Part shown: positions 12,777 to 23,300 of the stretch, piece by piece
Layout: every line of letters begins with the position of its first letter
How positions within the stretch are numbered: the stretch's first letter is position 1
Assembly (NCBI RefSeq): GCF_000766945.1
Contig: NZ_KN266213.1
Span: 4,498 to 48,779 of the forward strand
Source of the DNA: Cellvibrio mixtus subsp. mixtus J3-8
Lineage (GTDB): Bacteria > Pseudomonadota > Gammaproteobacteria > Pseudomonadales > Cellvibrionaceae
Length of the DNA: 44,282 nucleotides
Direction of reading: 5' to 3'
The notes under the pieces: generated by a model
Database searches by the model: none
What the model was told of the DNA's origin: nothing
What the model saw: the letters and a program-made list of their open reading frames with translations, nothing else
Made by a program: the position numbers and the translations under genes

Positions 12777-14615
12777 CTAGTCATTATGGAAAAACGCGTA
12801 AATTTCTTCAGCCAGTTTCTGGCTAATCCCACTCACTCGCGCCAGGTCATCGACGCTGGCGTTTTGTACTTCCTGTAAACCACCGAAATGCCGCAGTAGC
12901 TCCCTGCGACGGGTTGCACCAATACCAGCAATATCTTCAAGAGTTGAGGTCTTACGCTTTTTGTCGCGCCGCTGTTTATGGCCGGTAATCGCAAAACGAT
13001 GTGACTCATCGCGAATATGCTGGATCAAATGCAATGCAGGTGAATCGCCAGGCAATACGATTTCTGCACCGGTATCACCATCAAACAAGGTTTCAAACCC
13101 GGCTTTACGTGTAGTGCCCTTGGCTACACCAATCAGTTGCACGCCCTGCACACCCAATTCCGATAATACTTCTTTGGCTTTACCCAACTGCCCTTTTCCA
13201 CCATCAATGAGCAGAATATCCGGCAACTTTCCCTCGCCATTTTGCAAGCGGGTATAACGACGCGTTAACGCTTGCTCCATGGCCGCATAATCGTCGCCGC
13301 CGGTAATACCTTCGATATTAAAGCGGCGATAATCCGACTTGAGCGGCCCGTTGGTATCAAACACTACACAGCTTGCAACAGTTAGCTCACCACTGCTGTG
13401 ACTGATATCAAAACATTCCAAACGTTGCGGAGTTTCATCCAACCCAAGCGCTTCTTGCAACGCAACAAATCGATCAAGCGAATTCTTTTTACTGTTCACA
13501 TGGGCAATCAGATTTTGCAATGCGGCTGTTGCTGCCATCTGCAGCCATTTGGATCTGTGGCTGCGCACTTGATGATTGATAAATACCTGGCGCCCCGCAG
13601 CCTGCTGCAACGCTGATGCAATTAGATCAGTCTCATCCAGCGGATGACTCACAATAATTTCACGCGGAATTTCCCGGCCAGTGCTGGCCAAATAAAATTG
13701 CGGGATAAATTCAGCCAGAATTTCTGCCGGGGTTTCTGCAAGCGTTGACGATGGATAAAAACTGCGACTCCCCAAAATCCGCCCCTGGCGAATAAATAAA
13801 ACGTGCACGCAAATCGCCGCCGCACGCATTTCAGCAGCTATCACATCGATATCGCCATTACCCTCTTCAATCACTTGTTGCGATTGCACGGTACGCAAGG
13901 CAGTAATCTGATCGCGATAAGCAGCCGCTTTTTCAAATTGCAATTGTTGCGCAGCACTGTCCATTTTATCGGCAAGCTCGCCCAGCAACTTGTCACTATT
14001 ACCCGTTAAAAATAACTGCGTATGATGCAAATCCGTTTTGTAGTCTTCCGGTGAAATAAATTCGACGCAAGGCGCCGTGCAACGCTTTATCTGGTATTGC
14101 AAACAGGGACGTGTACGATTGTTATACACGCTATCTTCACATTGGCGAATACGAAATGTTTTCTGTAAAAAATTCAGGCTTTCCTTTACCGCACCCACAT
14201 TCGGAAATGGTCCGAAGTAATCGCCACGTTTTTTCTTGGCACCGCGATGAAAGGAAATACGCGGATAATCTTCACCACTGGAAATAAAGATATAGGGATA
14301 GGATTTATCGTCCCGCAACAAAATATTGTAGGGGGGACGATTGGATTTAATCAGGTTCTGCTCAAGAATCAATGCTTCTGTTTCGCTCGCAGTAACCGTC
14401 ACTTCAACGCGGGCAATACGCGATACCAAAGCCTGGGTTTTGGGAGTGAGGCCCGTTTTGCGGAAGTAACTGGATAAACGAGCCTTTAGGTTTTTGGCTT
14501 TTCCCACATACAAAATAGCACCGTCACCACCAAACATCTGGTAGATACCTGGCTGCTGGGTAGTACTAGCGAGGAAACGAACGGAGTCAAAAAGCTCAGC
14601 GCTGTCTTGCGTCAT
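12777..14615 (-). CDS. uvrC: UvrABC excinuclease subunit C
   Basis: A 612-aa nucleotide-excision-repair nuclease that makes both incisions around a lesion after UvrB loading. It has the GIY-YIG domain at about 18-95 (QPGIYQMFGGDG, then ILYVGKAKNLKARL), a Cys-rich section (RPCLQYQIKRCTAPC), a UVR motif at about 205-240 for UvrB contact, an RNase H-like endonuclease domain (about 385-535, CFDISHSSGE, LLIDGGKGQL) and C-terminal helix-hairpin-helix elements (LEDIAGIGATRRRELLRHFG). Length is normal. It begins at ATG 14615, between the uvrY-type regulator and pgsA, the conserved gammaproteobacterial order. Confidence 0.97.
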   Translation of the reverse strand: MTQDSAELFDSVRFLASTTQQPGIYQMFGGDGAILYVGKAKNLKARLSSYFRKTGLTPKTQALVSRIARVEVTVTASETEALILEQNLIKSNRPPYNILLRDDKSYPYIFISSGEDYPRISFHRGAKKKRGDYFGPFPNVGAVKESLNFLQKTFRIRQCEDSVYNNRTRPCLQYQIKRCTAPCVEFISPEDYKTDLHHTQLFLTGNSDKLLGELADKMDSAAQQLQFEKAAAYRDQITALRTVQSQQVIEEGNGDIDVIAAEMRAAAICVHVLFIRQGRILGSRSFYPSSTLAETPAEILAEFIPQFYLASTGREIPREIIVSHPLDETDLIASALQQAAGRQVFINHQVRSHRSKWLQMAATAALQNLIAHVNSKKNSLDRFVALQEALGLDETPQRLECFDISHSSGELTVASCVVFDTNGPLKSDYRRFNIEGITGGDDYAAMEQALTRRYTRLQNGEGKLPDILLIDGGKGQLGKAKEVLSELGVQGVQLIGVAKGTTRKAGFETLFDGDTGAEIVLPGDSPALHLIQHIRDESHRFAITGHKQRRDKKRKTSTLEDIAGIGATRRRELLRHFGGLQEVQNASVDDLARVSGISQKLAEEIYAFFHND

Positions 14616-14648
14616 TGAAACAGATCTGCAGAAAGAAAAAGCAGTCGC

Positions 14649-15302
14649 TTATACGACTGCTTCCGGATCGAGAAGATTGTGTTTTACTGCCAATAAAGTC
14701 AGCTCTACATCACTATTGATATCAAGCTTTTCAAAAATACGGTAACGGTAAGAATTAACCGTTTTAGGGCTTACACAAAAGGTGTTGGCAATATCATTCA
14801 CCTTTTGGCCATTAGCAATCAGCATGGCTGTTTGCAGTTCGCGCTGGGATAGTTTTTCAAATGGCGATTCCTGGTTATTACCACCGGAAAACGTCTTTAA
14901 GGCAAGCTGCTGGGCAATACTGTTGCTCATATACAGATCACCGCGAATCACTTTATTGATTGCGTCAGTAATCTCGGTAAATTCCGCCCCTTTGGTGACA
15001 TAACCAACCGCACCCGCTTGCATCAGGCGAGTGGGATAAAGGTCATCATCACAGGCGGTAACCGCGATAATTTTAATCACCGGATTTACGGTCAACAGCT
15101 TTTTGGTGGCTTCAAGGCCGCCCATCCCCGGCATCTTAACATCCATCAGGACTACATCAGGCTTCAGAATACGCGCCTTTGTGACCGCCTCTTCACCACT
15201 CTTGGCGTCCCCAACCACTTGATAGCCGTCTATGTCGGCTAACATACGCACTATCCCCATGCGAACTAGATCGTGATCATCGACTACGAGAATCTTTGTC
15301 AA
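14649..15302 (-). CDS. uvrY: GacA/UvrY-family response regulator
   Basis: A LuxR/NarL-type response regulator, 217 aa from the TTG at 15302. The receiver begins [15 protein letters not shown], with acidic pocket DD, phospho-acceptor Asp in VLMDVKMPG (about 54), conserved Thr in AVTA, and Lys in YVTKGA. The output domain has [15 protein letters not shown] and the [22 protein letters not shown]. GacA of Pseudomonas also starts with TTG at this place; GGGGG is found a few bases upstream here, so the longer frame to 15401 is not needed. In relatives it works with a BarA/GacS kinase to switch on Rsm/Csr small RNAs that govern secretion, motility and carbon storage. It precedes uvrC by 33 bases. 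Confidence 0.93.
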   Translation of the reverse strand: MTKILVVDDHDLVRMGIVRMLADIDGYQVVGDAKSGEEAVTKARILKPDVVLMDVKMPGMGGLEATKKLLTVNPVIKIIAVTACDDDLYPTRLMQAGAVGYVTKGAEFTEITDAINKVIRGDLYMSNSIAQQLALKTFSGGNNQESPFEKLSQRELQTAMLIANGQKVNDIANTFCVSPKTVNSYRYRIFEKLDINSDVELTLLAVKHNLLDPEAVV

Positions 15303-15544
15303 ACTAGCCCCCAAACCCGAAACCGGATACCAGACATTGTTGTTATCGATGGCCAACACTTGCTGGCACATTTTTAGAGATTGTAGTGAGACTCCACACA
15401 AACTACCACTCTTAAATGTCCCTTTTAAGCCTGGTTAAATGCCAATAATCTGGAATCCCATTGTTTTTTATTACTTTATGCATCCCCGATCCTTCAGATT
15501 TTTGGGTTATGCAGCAAAATGATGAAGTACCAATGACCCGGTTT

Positions 15545-16570
15545 TCACTCGGGATATACCCGCGGCTCCATCTCCAGTACCACGCCAAACTGCTCCCGCA
15601 CACTGGCAACCACCCTATCTGCCAATTGCAATATAAGTTTACCTTCAAGTTTACCCGGGTTTGTCAGTACCAGCGCCTGGTCTGGATGAACCCGCACGCC
15701 ATTAATTTCCTTACCCCGCCAGCCAGCGTGATCTATTAACCAGCCCGCCGCCAGCTTTACGTGTAGCTCATCAACGGGATAAGACACCAATTGGGGATAT
15801 TGCAGCTTCAATGCCTCAAACTGCGCTACGGAAATGATCGGATTTTTAAAGAAGCTACCCACATTCGGGATTTGTTGCGGATCAGGTAATTTGGATTGGC
15901 GAATGGTAACTACCGCAGCGCTCACTTGTTCCGGCGAAACCTCAGCCCCGGGAATATCCGCCAGGGCCGCACGAAGCGCTGGATATTGCAAATTCAATCT
16001 CGGCATTTTGCTCAACTTCAACGTAACAGTCGTAATCACGTACTGATCTTTTAGCGATTGCTTGAAAATACTGTCACGATAACCAAACTGGCAACTCTCT
16101 TTAGTAAACGTCACCATCAATCCCGATTGAATATTCAGCGCACTCAATTCAGCAAAGACATCTTTTAATTCGACACCATAAGCACCGATATTCTGGATTG
16201 GTGCAGCACCGACACTACCGGGAATCAGGGATAGGTTTTCCAATCCGTAATAACCATTATCCAGGGAGTATTCCACCAGTTGGTGCCAATTTTCCCCGGC
16301 GGCCACCTTAAGCCAGACAAACTCGTCATTTTCTGCAACCACATCCAGGCCACGGGTTTTTATGTGGATGACCAAACCGGGAAAATCCGCACGCAATACA
16401 ATATTGCTACCGCCCCCCAAAATTAATAACGGAAGTTTTTCGGTTTTGGCAAACGCTAACGCTTCCTGTAATTCTTCATCGCTTTGCACGGCAACAAAAT
16501 AATTCGCCACCGCAGGAACCGCGAGCGTATTGAATTTCTGGATATTAAAATGCGGCAGAAAAAGTGGCAC
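15545..16570 (-). CDS. murB: UDP-N-acetylenolpyruvoylglucosamine reductase
   Basis: Cytoplasmic FAD enzyme of peptidoglycan synthesis that reduces UDP-GlcNAc-enolpyruvate to UDP-MurNAc. The FAD-binding pattern LPLLILGGGSNIVLRADFPG is at about 47-66 and PGSVGAAPIQNIGAYGVE at about 118-135. The catalytic Ser region NVGSFFKNPIIS is present, and YRDSIFK also fits. With 341 aa it is a type I enzyme like that of E. coli. The start is GTG 16570, preceded by GAAGG. It follows the phosphatase gene by 24 bases and is probably in the same transcript as kdsB and lpxK. Confidence 0.95.
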   Translation of the reverse strand: MPLFLPHFNIQKFNTLAVPAVANYFVAVQSDEELQEALAFAKTEKLPLLILGGGSNIVLRADFPGLVIHIKTRGLDVVAENDEFVWLKVAAGENWHQLVEYSLDNGYYGLENLSLIPGSVGAAPIQNIGAYGVELKDVFAELSALNIQSGLMVTFTKESCQFGYRDSIFKQSLKDQYVITTVTLKLSKMPRLNLQYPALRAALADIPGAEVSPEQVSAAVVTIRQSKLPDPQQIPNVGSFFKNPIISVAQFEALKLQYPQLVSYPVDELHVKLAAGWLIDHAGWRGKEINGVRVHPDQALVLTNPGKLEGKLILQLADRVVASVREQFGVVLEMEPRVYPE

Positions 16571-16594
16571 AGCACAAACCTTCGATAAGATAAA

Positions 16595-17068
16595 TTAATA
16601 AAGTCGTTGGCGAATATGCGTTAACAATCCTTCAGCGGCTTCTTCCACCAAATCCAGCACCAATTCAAAACCATCATTGCCGCCGTAATAAGGATCGGGA
16701 ACTTCACGGTGAGTTTTACGCGAACCAAAATCCAGGAATAAACCGAGATGGCCAGCAAAATGCGTTGGCCTGAGCGAATGCAAATCACGCAAATTGGAGT
16801 TATCCATGGCCAATACATAATCGAACTCATCAAAATCGGCGGTTATCACCTGGCGAGCACGCAACACTGACAAATCATAACCACGCTTTTTTGCTGCGGC
16901 GACAGTGCGTGAATCAGGCGCTTTACCAATATGCCAATCGCCGGTTCCAGCGGAATCAACAATAATTTTTTGCTCCAGTTTTTCACGTTTTATAATTTCA
17001 CGAAAAATACCGTCAGCGGTGGGTGAGCGACAAATGTTGCCCAAACATACAAATAATACTTTGGTCAT
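16595..17068 (-). CDS. Low-molecular-weight protein-tyrosine phosphatase
   Basis: A 157-aa phosphatase. The active-site loop CLGNICRSP puts the nucleophile at C8, with R14 and S15, and the general acid D125 lies in VPDPYYGG. Such enzymes remove phosphate from tyrosine in proteins, in other bacteria often the autokinases that control exopolysaccharide production, but no Wzc-type kinase gene is in the window. It begins at ATG 17068, 23 bases after kdsB, and precedes murB. This order (kdsB-phosphatase-murB) is the one known from Pseudomonas. Confidence 0.95.
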   Translation of the reverse strand: MTKVLFVCLGNICRSPTADGIFREIIKREKLEQKIIVDSAGTGDWHIGKAPDSRTVAAAKKRGYDLSVLRARQVITADFDEFDYVLAMDNSNLRDLHSLRPTHFAGHLGLFLDFGSRKTHREVPDPYYGGNDGFELVLDLVEEAAEGLLTHIRQRLY

Positions 17069-17091
17069 GTTCGTCTCAGTTCAAAATATTC

Positions 17092-17853
17092 TCAGTTTTC
17101 CAGCAATGCTTTTACACGCATCAAATCAGCTTCGGTATCCACACCACCAGGAACCTGCGCACAAGCTTCAGCAATATGAATTGCTTCACCATTTGCTAAT
17201 ACGCGTAACTGCTCAAGCGATTCAATTTTTTCCAGCGTTGCTTGCGGCCAGGTAATAAAACGATTCAGTAATGCCACGCGATACGCGTAAATACCGATAT
17301 GGCGTTGCGCCGGAAATTCAGCGGGCAAAACACTGACTTCCGCTTGCGCAAAATGATCGCGCGGCCAGGGAATGGGCGCACGGCTAAAATACAACGCCTT
17401 CCCCGTTTGATCGGCAACCGCTTTTACAATATTAGGATTGCGAAAATCATCCAGGCTATGGATCGGCTCACTTAAGGTAGCGACACTGGCGTACGTGTTG
17501 GCCGCAAGATTGTTTGCAACCTGATTGATTACTTCCGGTGGAATTAATGGTTCATCACCCTGCACATTGACGATAATATCGTCTGGCTTCAAACCTAATT
17601 GCGCAGCAACTTCCTGCAAGCGGTCAGTGCCGGAATTATGCGCAGCAGAAGTCATACACACACGCGCACCGAAACCTTTGGCAACCGATTCAATACGCAC
17701 ATCATCGGTTGCAATAATCACTTGCGCAGCATTGCTTTTACTTGCGCGCTCATACACATGCTGGATCATCGGTTTGCCCGCGATTTCCTTGAGCGGTTTT
17801 GCAGGTAAACGGGTGGACGCATAACGCGCAGGAATGACAACGTAGAAGCTCAT
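17092..17853 (-). CDS. kdsB: CMP-KDO synthetase (3-deoxy-manno-octulosonate cytidylyltransferase)
   Basis: Cytoplasmic enzyme that activates KDO with CTP for the lipopolysaccharide inner core. The nucleotide-binding N-terminus is visible, [20 protein letters not shown], then [15 protein letters not shown] with metal-binding Asp, and HIGIYAYR and [13 protein letters not shown] near the C-terminus. At 253 aa it has the normal length. The start at ATG 17853 matches the family; the longer frame to 17967 overlaps lpxK and is not needed. It lies 44 bases after lpxK and both act on the same lipid A-core pathway. Confidence 0.96.
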   Translation of the reverse strand: MSFYVVIPARYASTRLPAKPLKEIAGKPMIQHVYERASKSNAAQVIIATDDVRIESVAKGFGARVCMTSAAHNSGTDRLQEVAAQLGLKPDDIIVNVQGDEPLIPPEVINQVANNLAANTYASVATLSEPIHSLDDFRNPNIVKAVADQTGKALYFSRAPIPWPRDHFAQAEVSVLPAEFPAQRHIGIYAYRVALLNRFITWPQATLEKIESLEQLRVLANGEAIHIAEACAQVPGGVDTEADLMRVKALLEN

Positions 17854-17897
17854 AATATTGATCCGATTTGATGAAGCAAAAAATTTTGCTTCAAAAA

Positions 17898-18971
17898 TTA
17901 TCGCAATGGAAAACGGGATTTTTGTTGCGCTGAAGCTCGCTCCAGTTTTTGCTCGAATGCTTGCCAAAAAGAATCCGGCAATTCTGCATTAACGGGTAAA
18001 TAAAACCAGTTATCCTGCGCGAAGCCACGGCATTTCACTGCATCTTTTTCCGTCATAATAACCGGCAGTGAGTTTTTGAAATCCAGGTCATTAACAGAAA
18101 AAGCAAAGTGATCGGGAAACCCATGCAATTGCGGCACAAAACCCAACTCACGCAAGGTGTTTGCGAAACGCTCGGGATTGCCAATACCGGCTACCGCATT
18201 AATGTCATCAGGTAATTCAGAGCGGGAAATTCTGTTACCCGTTTTCAATTGAATCAATTCACTGGGCCGGATTTGCATCGGCACATAAAAAAATGGATCG
18301 CCACCCGGTGCTGGCAATATAAAATTTTCAGCGGGAGAATTAACCACAACCCAATCAACTGTTTTCAAGCGGCTTGCTGGTTCGCGCAATGGTCCAACCG
18401 GCAAACGCCAACCGTTTCCCAAACCGCGCAAACCATCGACTACAGCGATTTCAATATCGCGCCCCAAGCGATAATGTTGCAAACCATCATCGCTTAATAA
18501 AATATCGCAGCCCTGGTCTTCCAATAATTTGCCACTGGCAATGCGATCAGAACCAACAACTACCGCCACACCGGTTTGCTGGAAAATTGCCAGGGGTTCG
18601 TCACCTGCCTCAATAGCCGTAGTCTGCGCATCCAACAAACAAGGATATTGGGTTGCCTTGCCACCATAACCACGGCTAATTACACCCGGAGTATAACCGC
18701 GCTGCTGCAACCATTTAACCATTGCGATTATTAGCGGCGTTTTGCCAGTTCCACCCACAGAAATATTCCCGACCACCACCACCGGTGTTGGCAAACGTTT
18801 TTGCTTGTAGCGCAATAATAAAAAACGGCGTAAACCGGAAAGCGCGACAAACAACCACATCACCGGCAATAACCACAGCGTCCAACGCCGCGTGCCGTAC
18901 CAGGCATCCAGCCAGGTATCCTGGGAATTGGTTTTGGTGGTCGAAGACGTTGAAGGGGATTGGGAACTCAA
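17898..18971 (-). CDS. lpxK: Tetraacyldisaccharide 4'-kinase (LpxK)
   Basis: Membrane-associated kinase that phosphorylates the 4' position of the lipid A disaccharide. The P-loop is [19 protein letters not shown]; further family markers are [32 protein letters not shown] and [10 protein letters not shown] hydrophobic N-terminal anchor ([16 protein letters not shown]) precedes it. No ATG is available at the N-terminus. The furthest frame start (TTG 19013) lies inside a terminator-like hairpin, so I use TTG 18971; the first 20 residues, rich in Ser and Thr, are therefore uncertain and a later start is possible. The gene follows exbD and precedes kdsB. Confidence 0.9.
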   Translation of the reverse strand: MSSQSPSTSSTTKTNSQDTWLDAWYGTRRWTLWLLPVMWLFVALSGLRRFLLLRYKQKRLPTPVVVVGNISVGGTGKTPLIIAMVKWLQQRGYTPGVISRGYGGKATQYPCLLDAQTTAIEAGDEPLAIFQQTGVAVVVGSDRIASGKLLEDQGCDILLSDDGLQHYRLGRDIEIAVVDGLRGLGNGWRLPVGPLREPASRLKTVDWVVVNSPAENFILPAPGGDPFFYVPMQIRPSELIQLKTGNRISRSELPDDINAVAGIGNPERFANTLRELGFVPQLHGFPDHFAFSVNDLDFKNSLPVIMTEKDAVKCRGFAQDNWFYLPVNAELPDSFWQAFEQKLERASAQQKSRFPLR

Positions 18972-18984
18972 TTGGCCAGCCTGT

Positions 18985-19019
18985 AAAAACAAAAGGACTT
19001 TTGCGATTGGCAAAAGTCC
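18985..19019 (-). terminator. Intrinsic terminator-like hairpin between exbD and lpxK
   Basis: On the minus strand a perfect 10-base-pair stem (GGACTTTTGC with GCAAAAGTCC, loop CAATC) is followed by the T tract TTTTGTTTTT. It lies 68 bases after the exbD stop and directly before lpxK. It could end the exbBD transcript or attenuate expression of lpxK, kdsB and murB. Confidence 0.75.
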
Positions 19020-19087
19020 GAATGGTTAATTAGGTGGGGATTGTAGCTGACTTACTCGTCTTTTTCAGGTTGGACCAACCGTTCCGG

Positions 19088-19513
19088 TTAGTCTTTTTTA
19101 GCTTCGGGCTGGCGAGTAGTGATGCTTAAATGCGCAAAACCCAACTGACCTGCGGCATCCATCGCCTGCACTACCGCCTGGTGCGGCGTTTTGGCATCGG
19201 CAGTAATGACCAGCGGCACTTTGTTATTACCTCCAGACACTTTTTCCAGTGCTGATTTCAGGGTCTCAATTTTGGTATTCACCAGCCCTTGGCCGTTAAC
19301 GGCATAACTGCCATCAGTCATGATAATAATTTCAATCTGATCCGCCGGTGTTTGCGGGGCTTCACCGGTCGCTTCCGGCAAACTCACCACTAAATGGCTT
19401 TCTTTGGTGAATGATGTGGAGACCATGAAAAAAATCAGCAGGATAAATACCACATCAATCAACGGTGTCAGGTTGATAAAGTCGTCTTCGCGTTTTTGCC
19501 TACGAAACTGCAC
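19088..19513 (-). CDS. exbD: ExbD/TolR-family energy-transducing protein
   Basis: A 141-aa inner-membrane protein with one N-terminal transmembrane helix: FINLTPLIDVVFILLIFFMV, in which the conserved Asp of the proton channel is present (LIDVV). The periplasmic domain ends in GFAHLSITTRQPEAKKD. With ExbB it couples the proton-motive force to an outer-membrane process; the location before lpxK and kdsB is known from Pseudomonas. No tonB gene is adjacent. The start is GTG 19513, fourteen bases after exbB. Confidence 0.93.
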   Translation of the reverse strand: MQFRRQKREDDFINLTPLIDVVFILLIFFMVSTSFTKESHLVVSLPEATGEAPQTPADQIEIIIMTDGSYAVNGQGLVNTKIETLKSALEKVSGGNNKVPLVITADAKTPHQAVVQAMDAAGQLGFAHLSITTRQPEAKKD

Positions 19514-19527
19514 AGTTAGCTCCCGCC

Positions 19528-20154
19528 CTAGACTACTTTCACATCGACGCGACGCTCACTATGGAGAGCATCGATCAACTTGATCGCTTCCTCTTCCATG
19601 GTCACCACAATCGCATCAATACGGCGCTGGAAATATTTGTTCGCAATCGTTGCCGGAATTGCCACCACCAAACCCGCTACAGTGGTGTACAGCGCGATAG
19701 AAATACCACCCGCGAGCACATTGGTATTACCGGAACCTTCAAGCATGATGCCGTTAAAAATTTCGATCATTCCCAACACGGTTCCCAACAATCCCAACAA
19801 GGGTGCGATATTCGCAATGGTTCCCAAGGTACTGACATAACGCTCAAGGTCATGGATAACCTTGTTGGCCGCCTCCTGCACCGAGTCTTTCATAATGTCG
19901 CGGCCATGTTTGGAGTTGCTCAAACCGGCGGACAAAATATAACCCAGGGGGGATGACTGTTTCAGCTCGCGCAACTTGGTCGCATCCAGCTGATTATTTT
20001 TAATCCAGGTCCATACTTGGGCAAGCAGGGTCTTGGGGGCAATTTTGGCAGGGTTCAACGTCCAATAACGTTCAGCACTAATGGCAATCACAATTAATGA
20101 ACAGGCCAACAACGGCCACATCAAAAGACCACCAGCTAAAAAGATCTCTATCAC
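19528..20154 (-). CDS. exbB: ExbB/TolQ-family proton channel protein
   Basis: A 208-aa inner-membrane protein. A first helix (EIFLAGGLLMWPLLACSLIV) is at the N-terminus, followed by a cytoplasmic domain and two more helices that hold the MotA/TolQ/ExbB signature: IANIAPLLGLLGTVLGMIEI and then LAGGISIALYTTVAGLVVAI. The GTG at 20154, preceded by GAGG about nine bases away, gives a protein of family length; the frame runs further back to 20349, but the added 65 residues look unlike the family. It forms a two-gene unit with exbD. Confidence 0.93.
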   Translation of the reverse strand: MIEIFLAGGLLMWPLLACSLIVIAISAERYWTLNPAKIAPKTLLAQVWTWIKNNQLDATKLRELKQSSPLGYILSAGLSNSKHGRDIMKDSVQEAANKVIHDLERYVSTLGTIANIAPLLGLLGTVLGMIEIFNGIMLEGSGNTNVLAGGISIALYTTVAGLVVAIPATIANKYFQRRIDAIVVTMEEEAIKLIDALHSERRVDVKVV

Positions 20155-20373
20155 AGATGACTTCCTCTTATTTTCAGGCACGCGCAGGCCAACATTATTC
20201 AAGCGCAAGCCAGCTTCCACAGAGCTGGCCTGGAAATGCGACGTAACATACCACATGCGGACCGGAATGCCATGGGGGAACGAAGTTTGTCTGTGATTGT
20301 GTGAAAAGTTGCCTATAAAAACGGGGCCAGCTAAAAAACCGGCCTGCACATTTACCTGCTTTTTGAACAGGTT

Positions 20374-23300
20374 TTATCCATTTCCGTTATTACCGAGAAT
20401 ACCAACCAACCGCTCTTCCAATGTATGCAGGTGTATTTGCAAGAGACTGGTATTGGATGCACCACGCAATACATGATTGATACGATTTTCTACAGATGCA
20501 TATTGTAAAGCCAACGCAACACGGTCCGGTTGATCCCAGAAGGCGGGGAGCGATTCCGTTGCCAATTGATAGGATTTATAAAAAGCTGTTTTTACACGTT
20601 GGCGATATAACACCGCCAGTGCCTGGGCTTGTTCGATATTCGCGAGCGGATCGGCGTCGCTAATATTGCGTACCGCTGCCGATGCAGCATCATCAAACGA
20701 CAACAGCAGGTCAGTGACATCCTTAAACGGATTGGCCGGTGAGCGCGCTGCAATTAACGATGCAGCCGGGAACTCATCAAAACAACCAAAGAAAGCATCG
20801 CCACGCACTACTAAAATTTGCCCCAAATGCAAATTGCCGTGGGTGCGAATATGCGGTGCCCCTTCCAATTGGGGAATATGCGCTTCCAAATGTTTTGCAA
20901 TCGCTGGCAAATCTTTCTCCAATCGATTCGCGCTTTCGACAACATCAGCAGACGAATGCTGTTTTAATAATTGGATCAATTCATCCAAACGATTCACGAT
21001 TCTTTTGACCCACACCGCAATCATTTCCGAGCTTGCCAACACCATACCGAATTCGGGTTGATCCGACGGCAATGCCAATACCACATGCATTTCGCCCAGG
21101 CGTTTTCCCATAACACCGGCAAAATTTTCCAGCTCCACCAATGCCGGTACCTGCTCATTCATGCTCGAACTTCCCGCTGTGGTTTGGTCGCGGAATCCGC
21201 GCTCCAGGGTATTATGCGTCCACTGCCACGCATCGCCCTGGTTAACCAGGTACTCTTGCAAAATAGCCAGGCTGCTGGAACCTTGCTGATCAACGCGATG
21301 CATCTCCGCAAGCACTTTAATCGCATTCACATAATGGTGTTGATGCAAGTAATCACTCAACTGCACAAAAGGATGCGGGCCATAAATAATCGTGCGCACC
21401 GGTTTAATCACAACAGCATTGCCCACCAATACCAATAACGTGTGTGGATGGGAAAGCATCTGGATATCATCCAACTGCGCGTCACTTAATTCCGGCAGCT
21501 CCGATTTAGCTAAAAATTGTATTTCCGAATTTTCATAGCGATAAACATGTTGTTGATAAAAACAGTTAATTAATTTGCGGTTAAACTCCGGCAAACTAAA
21601 TGCGTCCACTAATAAGCCTGCTACGCGTTTTTGCCGCAAGCGTGTAACAGTGAGCTGTTTGGAAAGTGTACTCGCCAAATGTTCCGCAACTACACCCAAT
21701 GCCAAATGGTAACGGGCGCCGCTGACTGCAGCATTAATCATTTCCAGCTCGGCAAATACATAAGGTTGGCTCGCCTCCCCAAATGACAACGGATAATCCA
21801 GCCGGAATTCTTCCGCGACACCCGCCCAATAATGGAACCAGGGGCGATTTTGCAAATACACTGGCAAACACTCCTGTTCCAGCACCGTTTTCGCGGGTAA
21901 TAAAAATATTTCCAATAAAGACAATTTAATAATAAGTGTTGGCAATTCGGGCAACACATCGGCGGGAGTCACATTCCAGCTGCGCATTTGGTTTTCATCG
22001 ACTAACAAAAACCAATAAAACCCATAGGGAGGTAAGGTCAATTGATAATTCAATGTCGTAATCGCAGGAAAACGAGTGCCGCCAATCATTTCAATCGGAA
22101 TTTTCCCTGCATACGCGGTCAAATCCAATTCACCCGCCTGGGCCGCGCGCGACATATTTGCCACACATAAAATTATTTCACTGGTTTCACCTGTACCATA
22201 CTCGCGCAGGTAAGCAAGAATGCGGCGATTTGCTGGCGATAATATTTTTAAACTGCCGCGACCAAATGCTTTTTGTTGCTTCCTTACCGATAGCATCCGG
22301 CGCGTCCAATTTAACAGCGAATGGGCATCGCGCGCTTGCGCTTCTACATTGATCGCTTGAAAACCATATAGCGGGTCCATAATCAGCGGCAAGGTGAGGC
22401 TCGCAGGATCGGCGCGGGAAAATCCACCATTGCGATCATTCGTCCATTGCATCGGCGTGCGCACACCGTGGCGATCTCCCAGGAAAATATTATCGCCCAT
22501 ACCGATTTCATCACCGTAATAAATCGTTGGGGTTCCCGGCATCGACAACAATAAGCTTTTTAATAATTCAATCCTGCGCCGGTCGCGTTCCACCAGTGGC
22601 GCCAAGCGCCGACGAATACCCAGATTCAAACGCGCGCGCTTATCCGTAGCATAGTGATTCCACAAATAATCGCGCTCCTGGTCTGTCACCATTTCCAGTG
22701 TTAATTCATCATGGTTACGCAAAAAAATTGCCCATTGGCAATTCTCCGGAATCTCCGGCATCTGCCGCAGAATATCAATAATTGGAAAACGATCTTCCTG
22801 TGCAATGGCCATGTACATACGCGGCATCAACGGGAAATGAAATGCCATATGGCATTCATCGCCATTACCAAAATATTGCTGGATGTCCTCTGGCCATAAA
22901 TTCGCTTCCGCCAACAACATCCGGTCCGGATAATGTTCATTCAATTCGGCACGGATTTTTTTAAGGACCGCGTGCGTCTCGGGCAAGTTTTCATTCAATG
23001 TTCCCTCGCGCTCAACCAAATACGGAATGGCATCCAGGCGCAAACCATCCACACCAATATCAAACCAGAAACGCATAATAGAAAGGACTTCTTTCAAGAC
23101 ATCGGGATTATCAAAATTCAGATCCGGTTGGTTGGAATAAAAGCGGTGCCAAAAATATTGGCCGGCAATGGGGTCCCAGGTCCAATTGGAACTTTCGGTA
23201 TCCGAAAAAATAATTCGGGTACCTTCATACTTTTGATTGGTATCAGACCACACGTAAAAATTACGTGCTTTGGAATTTTTTTTGGCGAGCCGCGCTTTTT

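Noticed and set aside
14649-15401. The longer uvrY frame beginning at 15401
   Set aside because: The extra 33 residues do not belong to the receiver domain, and the TTG at 15302 matches the family start.
15412-15648. A 78-codon leftward frame between uvrY and murB
   Set aside because: It overlaps the murB 3' end in another frame and has no family features.
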